From the NCBI GenBank assembly GCA_041941305.1, contig JBGTQJ010000099.1, positions 1-20,862 on the forward strand: 20,862 nucleotides of DNA. Reading direction: 5' to 3'. Numbering within the stretch: position 1 is the stretch's first letter; each line of letters begins with the position of its first letter. Below the pieces are notes generated by a model. That model had not been told where the DNA came from, searched no databases, and saw only the letters and a list, made by a program, of their open reading frames with translations. Origin of the DNA: JANSWP01 sp041941305 (lineage in GTDB: Bacteria > Bacteroidota > Bacteroidia > Chitinophagales > Saprospiraceae). Position numbers and translations under genes: made by a program. Below, piece after piece: positions 1 through 7,391 of this stretch.

Positions 1-8
1 CAAAAAAT

Positions 9-37
9 GGGGGGAACTTTTTTAAAAAAACACCCCC
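9..37. repeat. Imperfect inverted repeat at the window edge
   Basis: A run of six G (9-14), a T run (18-23), an A run (24-30) and a run of five C (33-37) form an imperfect inverted repeat upstream of the first gene. The G and C runs can pair and the T and A runs can pair, with a mismatched segment between them. It may be the tail (terminator) of a gene lying outside the window, or chance low-complexity sequence. No promoter motif is convincing in 1-117. Confidence 0.25.
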
Positions 38-117
38 ACTTTCGACGCCCCACCTGTCAGGTCTATGTCCTATTTGATACTAGCATTTTTGGTTTTAAAG
101 GCCTATAAAAAATACTT

Positions 118-1188
118 ATGACAATTTCTCAGCATTCAAAAAAAGACATCAGTTCACTTGAATGGCATGAACAAATGCGCTTAAGACCAGGCATGTATTT
201 AGGTGCTGCAAATGAGTGGGGTTTTGTTAATCTTATTAAAGGAATGATAAGTGAATTTTTTACAAAATATGATGGAATCCATTTTTCCATCGATTTGTTG
301 GAGGACCTGAATGGAGTAATAAAAATTAGAACCTCCGAAGCATTTCTTTCAAATCAATTGGCTAACTTCTTTAACTTTAAGGAGACATATAATCTCGAAC
401 TTTGTTGTTTAAATGCCTTTTCAGATTTTTTAGAATTTCGATTGTATGATGACAAGGACAAGGACAGCTTTTATCAAATCTATCATAAAGGTGTATTAAA
501 AGAGGGCTTAGCTGAACACAAAGAATTCTACGGCAAATTATTAAAAATTCATTTCAAATTGGATAAAACTATTTGGGTGAATGAATTTCAATGGAGAGAA
601 GATTATTTGTTACAAGAATTGAGAAACTACGCTTATTTATTTGGTAAAAAAAATGTTGAAGTCAACTATCAAAAAGCAAATGAGGCATGTAGGGCAATAT
701 TTCAGTACCCAAATGGTTTATGGGACTTGATAGAATTCAAAATATGGAGGATTTATGGACAAACCTATTTCAATACTCATTTAGTTATACAAATAGAAGG
801 TTTATGGGTGGAGGCTGCCTATGGATTTTTATCCTATTCAGTTGACCAGGCTTATCAAATTTCTTTCGCTAATGATCACCAAACTATTGAGCATAGTACC
901 CACCTGGAAGGATTATTTAAGGGCATCACAGTGGGAGTGATGAAATACTTCCAAAAACACAAACTAACCAATCAATACAAAATTTCGGAGAAGGGTATGA
1001 AGGAAAATCTGTTGGCAGCCATCAATGTGAGGATGGAAAATCCAAGATTCAGCGGTTGTGTCAAAAACAAACTTGCCAATTCCGAGATTATTGAACCAAT
1101 TGCTAATTTAGTTGCTGAAAATTTATTCGAAAAAATTGAACAGGAGGATGAAATGACTCAGAAGCTTATCCGAAAATTTGAAATCTGA
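118..1188 (+). CDS. Degenerate GyrB/ParE-like ATPase-transducer protein (pseudo-ATPase)
   Basis: The 356-residue protein opens with a near-perfect type II topoisomerase B-subunit signature (LRPGMYLG, residues about 22-29; compare KRPGMYIG in GyrB) and follows GyrB collinearly to the end of the transducer domain. The C-terminal part (about 265-345) keeps the pattern of GyrB's THLAGFRAA...REGLIAVVSVKVPDPKF...KDKL stretch as THLEGLFKG...KENLLAAINVRMENPRF...KNKL. The Bergerat-fold ATP motifs are gone. The segment for the E42/N46/E50 helix reads GMISEFFTK, the DDGRGIP motif is absent, and GLHGVG is replaced by a segment reading LELCCLNAFS. In the QTK loop only the lysine remains (CVK). There is no TOPRIM domain. 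By sequence it should not bind or hydrolyse ATP in the canonical way; a regulatory, scaffolding or gyrase-interacting role is a guess. Start: ATG at 118, with no clear ribosome binding site. The stop overlaps the next start by one base. Confidence 0.75.
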   Translation: MTISQHSKKDISSLEWHEQMRLRPGMYLGAANEWGFVNLIKGMISEFFTKYDGIHFSIDLLEDLNGVIKIRTSEAFLSNQLANFFNFKETYNLELCCLNAFSDFLEFRLYDDKDKDSFYQIYHKGVLKEGLAEHKEFYGKLLKIHFKLDKTIWVNEFQWREDYLLQELRNYAYLFGKKNVEVNYQKANEACRAIFQYPNGLWDLIEFKIWRIYGQTYFNTHLVIQIEGLWVEAAYGFLSYSVDQAYQISFANDHQTIEHSTHLEGLFKGITVGVMKYFQKHKLTNQYKISEKGMKENLLAAINVRMENPRFSGCVKNKLANSEIIEPIANLVAENLFEKIEQEDEMTQKLIRKFEI

Positions 1189-1763
1189 TGCCTGAAATAA
1201 CAGAAGTATTCTATCCAAAGAAGCGAGCTGACTGGCGCACTTGGCTTCAAAAAAATCACAAGACCAAAACTGAAATTTGGTTGCGTTTATTTCGAAAAGA
1301 TACTGGAAAGCCATGTCTCAAGTATGATGATTTGGTAGAGGAATGCCTTTGTTTTGGCTGGATTGATGGAGTCGTCAAAAAATATGATGAAGAGAGTAGG
1401 GTACAACGAATCACTCCCAGGAGGGAAAAAAGTTTTTTATCAGAGCTAAATCGGCAAAGAGTTTGGAAACTGCAAAAATTGGATCTAATTGTTCCTGGCG
1501 CTCTGGATATCATTGGAGCGCAAGTAGGTTCTCCAGGCGATCCTTTAATTATTCCAGATTGGGTCCAAAAACAACTGGAAGCAGATCCGGAAGTCTGGAC
1601 CAATTTTCAAGGTTTTTCCTATTTCTACAAAAGATTAAAAATCGGATGGATTTGTGAGGCAGGTAAGTCCCGAAAAGAAGAATCACAAAGACGTTTGAAT
1701 CATTTAATCAAGATGACCAAACAGGCTAAGACATACGGGACTCAGCCATTAAAGGAGAAATGA
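1188..1763 (+). CDS. YdeI/OmpD-associated family protein
   Basis: The 191-residue cytoplasmic protein has no signal peptide or membrane segment. The N-terminal half carries the family signature: an aromatic/charged W..WL..NH start (about residues 16-25), an EIWLRLFRK strand, then LVEECLCFGWIDG (about 49-61) followed by a TPR segment (about 76-78). The C-terminal part has the family's helical tail: FQGFSYFYKRLKIGWICEA (about 140-158), then an arginine-rich region with repeated basic residues. Members are annotated as YdeI/OmpD-associated or bacteriocin-protection proteins; their biochemical activity is unknown to me. The ATG shares its A with the TGA of the GyrB-like gene, so the two are probably co-transcribed and translationally coupled. 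That link is the only functional clue for either gene. Confidence 0.85.
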   Translation: MPEITEVFYPKKRADWRTWLQKNHKTKTEIWLRLFRKDTGKPCLKYDDLVEECLCFGWIDGVVKKYDEESRVQRITPRREKSFLSELNRQRVWKLQKLDLIVPGALDIIGAQVGSPGDPLIIPDWVQKQLEADPEVWTNFQGFSYFYKRLKIGWICEAGKSRKEESQRRLNHLIKMTKQAKTYGTQPLKEK

Positions 1764-1883
1764 TGGTATGTTGTTCCTTGCCTAACCGTGAAGTTGCCAA
1801 GTATAGATCTTTTCTAATTCAATTTAATTTAATATGCGAATGAAGCGTTGAAATTTACAATGCCTTGGTCTTGATCGCCTTAA

Positions 1884-1921
1884 GATAGGAGGCATTTCCA
1901 ATTTCCAAAATGCCTCCTATC
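1884..1921. terminator. Bidirectional hairpin between convergent genes
   Basis: A perfect 14-bp inverted repeat (1884-1897 with 1908-1921) encloses a 10-base loop. It lies between the end of the plus-strand YdeI-like gene and the end of the minus-strand PNGase F-like gene, whose stop is at 1928. The position and perfect symmetry suggest a shared terminator for both transcripts. There is no strong T run on either side, so it is not a textbook intrinsic terminator. Confidence 0.65.
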
Positions 1922-1927
1922 TCTGCC

Positions 1928-4450
1928 TTATTGAACTATTACTCGTTCCCAAACAATCCCTGAATCAGTTCGTAATCCAAACCAATAAACCCCTTTGCCC
2001 CGGTTTTTCAAATCAACTTCAAATTCGGGTTCTTCATATGCATTCCAAACGCCTTCTTGAATCTTTTGCCCAAGGGCATTCACAAGCAGGTAATTGTGAC
2101 TGCTAAATCCTCCTTCGTTTGAAATAGTAAAACGACCGTCATTTGGATTGGGACTTACCTTTAGATTGAATTGATTTTCTAAATCAGTAGTTTTGGTTAG
2201 ATTCTCCCCCAAAGGAGTATTACTGAATGTAATCAAATGAGCATCAACAGGGTAGTGGGGATTAAAACCTGCCGAACAATCTTCGCATGTTGACCCATCC
2301 ACACAATCAGGGTGATTAGGGTGGCAAAGATCCACGTAGTCTGGTTCAAATATGTATTCCATTTTCCACGAGGGAATTACAAGGAAGTTTGTAAGATTGT
2401 AGTCGTGGTATTCAACAAATGTGCCTGGACACCAGCCTGCCCGATCAAATATCCAGGTACCGTTTTGTGGTTGACAGCCGTCTGGATTGGGATTGCAGTC
2501 TGTCCATAGGAATTGGAAAAACTCCACTCCGTCGTTGATTTTGATTTGGTGAGTTGCTTCATAAAATTCAGCTGCATTTAGCCAATTGTTTCCTCCCCAT
2601 CCGTGTCCAGAAGTGATGAGGGTCAATTGAGCTTTCTCAGCATTGTGGTTGGGGGTGATCTGTTTGATTGGTACAGGCTGTAAATTGGCATAATCCCCAA
2701 ATGAATAAGTGCCATCCCAGACATTTTCTACCCAACTGTATTTGTAATCGGGTGTTCCAACTTTATAAGTCAAAGTCATTGTGATAACAGAAGCGGTTAC
2801 CGAGCGCAATAAAAACCGGGTATTACCCTGTAGAACTCCTGCATATCTCGTCAAATCCACCAAGTGGTCACACGCGACTCCATAAGGCGTAATATATCGA
2901 GCAAATCCTAACCATTCTCCTGTAGGACTTTGCAATTCATGCTGAGCAATTCTATCCCATGGATCACATCCACCTGGTGGACAATCGTAATTGAATAGCA
3001 TGGAGATTTCATCAAAATTGCCTACAAAAATTGGAAGAACAACATTGGTGTCCAAAGCGCCGCCAACAGTTGCCATATGCACATGATCAATTAATTTAAT
3101 GGACTGTTCTCCAGAAGCATTAACTACTTCAAAGCTTGCTGTCTCAACTGTACTTACTCCCTGATCACTTATTGAAGTAATTGTGGCGGTATAAGTTCCA
3201 TAATCCGGCGGCATCCAGTAGGTGGTATAATATCCAGTTCCCCAATCTTTTCCCTCGAGGTCCTCACCATTTATTGAAAAAGTTACTCCATCAATGGATA
3301 GTAAATCGTCATGCTCAATATAGGTAGAAGCTACCATCAAAAAAGAAGACAATTCTGGCATGATTACCGGCTGACCATCAACTGGACGCCGCAGTATCAA
3401 GGAAGGAGCATATATCGATGGATCAATTACCTGAAAGCTTCTCGTAATTGGCGTAGCTGCTGCCCAGTTGACTCCATCACCATCTTGAGTAGCCCGAATT
3501 TCCACAATTCCTTCATCTCCTGTTAGGGTAACCGTGTTTCCATTTAATGTAGCAGGTCCGGAAATAAGTTCAAATTCAACAGGTAATCCAGAATCTGCCG
3601 AAGCAATCAATTCAATTGGAGCAGCTGTTGACAATTGCTTTCCAACATTTTGAAAATCAATGAATTGTGCTTTTGGTCCACTTGCTCCAGGTGTTCTTAG
3701 TAGAATGTTGTCGAAAAATCCAGTACCCCCCTGGGAATGAAAGAAAATTCCATTCCACATAGCTGGATCATTTCTATCTCCTGAACCAGGTGTAAGTTCA
3801 AGATTTACCCCCTGCACATCTGAGACAGCCAACCATGCACCATCAAAAGGAGGTGTTTTGTAAAACAATGCCGCCTGTCCCTGACCTCCATTTGCATCCA
3901 AATCCATAAATAAGCGGTATTTAATCCATCCGCCATTATCTATATTGAATTTAATTTCCTGACCTGAAGGGGTGACGAAACCATTGCCATCGGGAAAATT
4001 TACACCCGCTATTTTGAACATGACTCCACCCTCGTTTGGTTCAGTTGGCAATCCAGGTGCGATCACCCCATTGTCGTTGGCGTCGTATCCTATCCCTATA
4101 AACTCACCCCACCAGTTGCGGTGAATTTCAACTTCCAGTTCCAAAATGCCCCCATTTGAGAGGTCTAATTCAAAGTTATTAAAGTCTTTTTTTGTGGCTG
4201 TTCGTCCAAACCCAGCCCCACTGGCATTGTAAAAAACACCATTGGTACCATCGGGTGTGACGACATTGCCAGCAGCTAAACCAACAGTAAAATCATTAGA
4301 GCCAGTAGTCTGATCTACAGTCCTCCAACCGTCTTGCCCATCCATTGGGCCGAGTACCAAATTGTTGAAATGTAAAAGGACAGAATCAGCTTGTGAAAAG
4401 CTAATGGAACTTGCAAAGAGCAAAGTAAAAAGTATGTAGAAATGTTTCAT
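1928..4450 (-). CDS. Secreted PNGase F-like protein with N-terminal lectin-like domain and T9SS tail
   Basis: 840 residues. Order: signal peptide (1-20, ending FSQ); lectin/jelly-roll-like domain (about 24-255); Ig-like domain (about 262-342) with the SGLPVEFELISGPATLNG pattern; a second Ig-like domain (about 345-445); PNGase F-like core (about 450-745); T9SS C-terminal sorting domain (about 762-840, PNPNDG near its start). Evidence for PNGase F: C490/C495 before PWDR matches the ECPNKTCDEWDR block, so D499 corresponds to catalytic D60. FARYITPYG, GTPDYKYS, the NAAEF stretch (E628, matching E206) and C652-C674 with DRAGWCPG also align. The E118 and W120 positions are V551 and A553 by my alignment, and the cysteines around E206 are lost. 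A short Cys-rich insert (about 709-724) is absent from PNGase F. The protein probably acts outside the cell on N-glycoproteins or related amides; actual activity is uncertain. Last gene of the susC-led cluster. Confidence 0.85.
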   Translation of the reverse strand: MKHFYILFTLLFASSISFSQADSVLLHFNNLVLGPMDGQDGWRTVDQTTGSNDFTVGLAAGNVVTPDGTNGVFYNASGAGFGRTATKKDFNNFELDLSNGGILELEVEIHRNWWGEFIGIGYDANDNGVIAPGLPTEPNEGGVMFKIAGVNFPDGNGFVTPSGQEIKFNIDNGGWIKYRLFMDLDANGGQGQAALFYKTPPFDGAWLAVSDVQGVNLELTPGSGDRNDPAMWNGIFFHSQGGTGFFDNILLRTPGASGPKAQFIDFQNVGKQLSTAAPIELIASADSGLPVEFELISGPATLNGNTVTLTGDEGIVEIRATQDGDGVNWAAATPITRSFQVIDPSIYAPSLILRRPVDGQPVIMPELSSFLMVASTYIEHDDLLSIDGVTFSINGEDLEGKDWGTGYYTTYWMPPDYGTYTATITSISDQGVSTVETASFEVVNASGEQSIKLIDHVHMATVGGALDTNVVLPIFVGNFDEISMLFNYDCPPGGCDPWDRIAQHELQSPTGEWLGFARYITPYGVACDHLVDLTRYAGVLQGNTRFLLRSVTASVITMTLTYKVGTPDYKYSWVENVWDGTYSFGDYANLQPVPIKQITPNHNAEKAQLTLITSGHGWGGNNWLNAAEFYEATHQIKINDGVEFFQFLWTDCNPNPDGCQPQNGTWIFDRAGWCPGTFVEYHDYNLTNFLVIPSWKMEYIFEPDYVDLCHPNHPDCVDGSTCEDCSAGFNPHYPVDAHLITFSNTPLGENLTKTTDLENQFNLKVSPNPNDGRFTISNEGGFSSHNYLLVNALGQKIQEGVWNAYEEPEFEVDLKNRGKGVYWFGLRTDSGIVWERVIVQ

Positions 4451-4762
4451 TGTTCAGATTATGATTCGAATTAGTTCCTTCCAAGTTATTTTTTGCGCAA
4501 AGGTGGCAAGAAATTCAAGAAAGTCTTTTCTGGCTGAGGTTAAAGAGTGTGAGAATTTGAGAGATTGAGAGTATGAGACATGAAAATATTTCTCAAATTC
4601 ACACGCTTTATCTCTCAAATTCTATGGCAAGGCTTCGCCGGGTTAGGATATTTTGAAAATAATTTTCTTGGCTTGTCGGATTTTCGTGGAGTCAAATATT
4701 CTTCACTCTGTTTCCTCCCCAAACCGACCAACCAAATTACATTTAAACCAGGTTCCATCTCC
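4451..4762. other. 312-base spacer with nested inverted repeats
   Basis: This is the gap between the two PNGase F-like genes. It holds a repeat-rich stretch (4545-4623, listed separately) and nothing that looks coding. On the minus strand CACCTTTG (4499-4506) resembles the Bacteroidota -7 element TAnnTTTG in five of its six fixed positions, about 50 bases before the start of the downstream gene, but no clear -33 element accompanies it. The downstream gene could therefore have its own weak promoter. Confidence 0.4.
4547..4623. repeat. Inverted repeat with two alternative right arms
   Basis: The left arm (4547-4564) reads GTGTGAGAATTTGAGAGA. Its complement occurs twice on the right: TCTCAAATTCACAC (4591-4604, pairing with a two-base bulge) and TCTCTCAAATTCT (4611-4623, pairing perfectly over 13 bp). 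Two mutually exclusive stem-loops are thus possible in the transcript between the two PNGase F-like genes. It could be a terminator or processing/stability element, or a small dispersed intergenic repeat. Confidence 0.55.
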
Positions 4763-7267
4763 TCATTCAATAATTACCTTTTCAACTCCAATTCCCTCTG
4801 CAGTTTTTACTTCCAGGAGGTACATTCCTTTGACAAAGTCTGACAAATCTAATTGGTATGATTTTAAGCCAAATTGTTGTTCCTTAATACTGGAAACCAA
4901 TTGCCCCAAATTATTTAGAACCTTAATTTCCAAATGATTTGCTGCTTCCCTGAACTCAAGATTTAACAAACCTGTTGAAGGATTAGGAAAAACTGAAAAA
5001 TGAGGTGCATTTTCCTCAAAATTATCTTTGGTATTTACACCCAGCGGAGCATCAGAAAAGGTTACAAGGTTACAGGCGACAATCAGGAATGGGTTAAAAC
5101 CGTCATCGCAATTTGGACAAGTGACTCCACTTATGCAGCTTGGATTATTGGGATGGCAAAAATCCTGATAATCCTGATCAAAAAGATACTGCAATTCTAA
5201 TGCTCCCTCATTAATAAAGGCATCCATGTCATAATCAAACCAACTTGAAATGTCTCCAGGACACCAACCCGCTCTATCGTGAAACCAAGTGCCGTTTTGT
5301 GGCTGACAACCATCTGGGTTAGGGTTGCAATCTGCCCAGTTGTGTTGTTCAAAGGTTTGAACCCCATTTACCCAAATATGATGGGTGTCTTCATGAAATT
5401 CAGCGGCATTGCCTGTATTGTTGTTGCCCCATCCATGACCAGTAGAAACCAACTTTAAAGTAGCTGCTGCTGCATTATTGGGAATATCATGATTTAAAAC
5501 TGGTACTGGTTGCAAATTGGCAGGATCTCCAAAAGAATAATTTTCCCACCATAGTACATCTACGGTACTGTATTTATGCGCCGGAGCTCCTTCTGTATAA
5601 GAGAAATTCAATTCGTATTCATAACCATTATCTAAAGTTGAACAATTCAATCGAATAGACACTTTTCCTTGAAGCAAGGACATATAATCAGTTACATCAG
5701 AAGTGTGTGAGCAAGGCGTACCATAAGGAGTAATATAGCGAATCACTTCAACCCATTGCCCATTATGGCCCTTAATATCTATACTTGCCACTCGATCCCA
5801 TTCTCCACAACCTCCACTAGGGCAGGTCACTTCCAAATTTGCCATAATTTCGTTATAGGCACCCAGGTAAGAAGGCAATTCGGCTTCGACGGTTTCAGTA
5901 ATGTTGTTGCTACTCAACCAAACACCTGATACAGCTTGAACTTCTGTATCCTGGGCTGTGTCAACAATATTAATATCTACAGTTTTAATTGCTGATGCTC
6001 CATAATTATTAGTAGAGACAATATTCAGAGTATAGGAGCCATAACTGGGAGGATTCCACCATCCTGTATAATGTTCATTTTCCCAATCAGTAGCTTCAAT
6101 GCTTTCCCCATTTATTTCAAAATATACTTCATCGACCGAAAATAATTCAGGGTAATCTATATTGGATATTGCTGCTAATTGTATTCTGGAAAGGGAGGGC
6201 ACAAAAACATCACCTTCCAATGGATTTCGAGCATCAATTTCTGGTACATGGGTTTGAGGGTCCAGTACCTGGAATAAATTAAAAAGATCTTCAGCAGGGT
6301 CATATGTAGCATCTCCTGGTTGAGATGCTTTTATGATGACTTCACCTGCAACTCCAGTTAATGTTACTTCGTTTCCGTTTACTGTAGCTGGTCCGGAAAC
6401 TATCTCATAAGTAACTGGAAGTCCGGAACTCGCTGATGCATCGAGTAAAAATGGAGGGTCTGAAACCAGTTTGTTTGGAATTTGAGGAAAGGTAATCGCT
6501 TGAAAACCAATATCCAGGGTACCGTTAAAATTGGAGGTAGGACCATTCATTGCAAAATTCAATAATTCCATATCTCTTTCTCCAGCTCCAGTTTCTGATT
6601 TTAAATGGGTAATTGAAGTATTGTCTGCTCCTGGTACTCCCTGGTTACATTTATAATATAATTGAAGATCAGCTTCATCTCCGTTTAATTCATTCATCAT
6701 CATATCCTGAATCTCGGATTGAGTCAAAGCTTTGGTCCACAGACTGACTTCGTCTACGCGACCGCCATAAACGAAATTAAACCCGGCAAGAATACTTTTT
6801 CCAATTACAAAAGGGACATTAGATAACTCAAAAGTGCCTGCAGCCGCAACACTTCCTTTAGGAACCCCATCAATGAATAATTCAACTTTACTTCCATCAT
6901 AGACCCAGGCAATGTGTTGCCATTGTTCAGGTATGATGCTGAAAGCCGGGGCTACATATTCGTAAAATCCAGTGGAGTTGTGATAACGGCATTCAATGAT
7001 ACCATCACTTAGTTGAATTAGATAAAATCCATTGCTCCCCCTCATACCCATCATGCCCTGTCCGTAAGACAATTGGTCTGTATAATACCAACCTGCCATA
7101 GAAAATTGACTGGCTCCCTGAATGTATTGAGAACCATTGTCCAAAACAATGTGGTCGTCTTGTCGATCCAGATGTATGTATTGGTCAGATTGTGACCAGA
7201 TTTGTGAAACGAGCAATATAAATGCTACTGTTGAAATAAATTGAATGTTCTTGTATCGGTTCTTCAT
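4763..7267 (-). CDS. Secreted PNGase F-like protein with N-terminal LamG domain and T9SS tail
   Basis: 834 residues. Order: signal peptide (about 1-25, ending WSQ); LamG/concanavalin A-like domain (about 28-208, with WQHIAWVYDG, LFIDGVPKGS and GRVDEVSLWTKAL); Ig-like domain (about 255-335, SGLPVTYEIVSGPATVNG); second Ig-like domain (about 340-436); PNGase F-like core (about 445-740); T9SS sorting domain (about 755-834, PNPSTG near its start). In the core, C482/C487 precede EWDR, so D491 corresponds to PNGase F D60. VIRYITPYG and AAEF (E623, matching E206) follow, then C647-C669 with CNPNPDGCQPQNGTW and DRAGWCPG. The E118 position is a cysteine (C542) in my alignment. It is paralogous to its downstream neighbour from the first Ig-like domain onward, but the N-terminal carbohydrate-binding-type domain differs. 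It probably binds glycoprotein or glycan outside the cell and acts on the N-glycan linkage; activity is unproven. It lies 124 bases after the susD-like gene. Confidence 0.87.
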   Translation of the reverse strand: MKNRYKNIQFISTVAFILLVSQIWSQSDQYIHLDRQDDHIVLDNGSQYIQGASQFSMAGWYYTDQLSYGQGMMGMRGSNGFYLIQLSDGIIECRYHNSTGFYEYVAPAFSIIPEQWQHIAWVYDGSKVELFIDGVPKGSVAAAGTFELSNVPFVIGKSILAGFNFVYGGRVDEVSLWTKALTQSEIQDMMMNELNGDEADLQLYYKCNQGVPGADNTSITHLKSETGAGERDMELLNFAMNGPTSNFNGTLDIGFQAITFPQIPNKLVSDPPFLLDASASSGLPVTYEIVSGPATVNGNEVTLTGVAGEVIIKASQPGDATYDPAEDLFNLFQVLDPQTHVPEIDARNPLEGDVFVPSLSRIQLAAISNIDYPELFSVDEVYFEINGESIEATDWENEHYTGWWNPPSYGSYTLNIVSTNNYGASAIKTVDINIVDTAQDTEVQAVSGVWLSSNNITETVEAELPSYLGAYNEIMANLEVTCPSGGCGEWDRVASIDIKGHNGQWVEVIRYITPYGTPCSHTSDVTDYMSLLQGKVSIRLNCSTLDNGYEYELNFSYTEGAPAHKYSTVDVLWWENYSFGDPANLQPVPVLNHDIPNNAAAATLKLVSTGHGWGNNNTGNAAEFHEDTHHIWVNGVQTFEQHNWADCNPNPDGCQPQNGTWFHDRAGWCPGDISSWFDYDMDAFINEGALELQYLFDQDYQDFCHPNNPSCISGVTCPNCDDGFNPFLIVACNLVTFSDAPLGVNTKDNFEENAPHFSVFPNPSTGLLNLEFREAANHLEIKVLNNLGQLVSSIKEQQFGLKSYQLDLSDFVKGMYLLEVKTAEGIGVEKVIIE

Positions 7268-7391
7268 ATCGAAATAATAAATGGTTTCAAATGAATTGAT
7301 AAAATGTATGGATACAATTCAAAAGAAAGTATAAATTGTTATAACTAACTGATTATCAGAAGAATTTTTCATTTTCATTTTCATTAAACTT

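Noticed and set aside
118..1188. Calling the first gene a functional gyrase or topoisomerase IV subunit B
   Set aside because: It is about half length, has no TOPRIM domain and lacks the ATP-binding motifs.
1256..1603. 115-residue minus-strand open frame
   Set aside because: It lies entirely inside the YdeI-like gene, whose family match fixes the plus strand as coding.
4580..4937. Two overlapping plus-strand open frames of 87 and 94 residues near the end of the LamG/PNGase F-like gene
   Set aside because: They run through the intergenic repeat and antisense to the T9SS domain coding sequence; their sequence has no domain-like pattern.
7365..7387. Short tandem repeat of TTTTCA units before the LamG/PNGase F-like gene
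   Set aside because: Only about three six-base units; too short and AT-rich to support a phase-variable element call.
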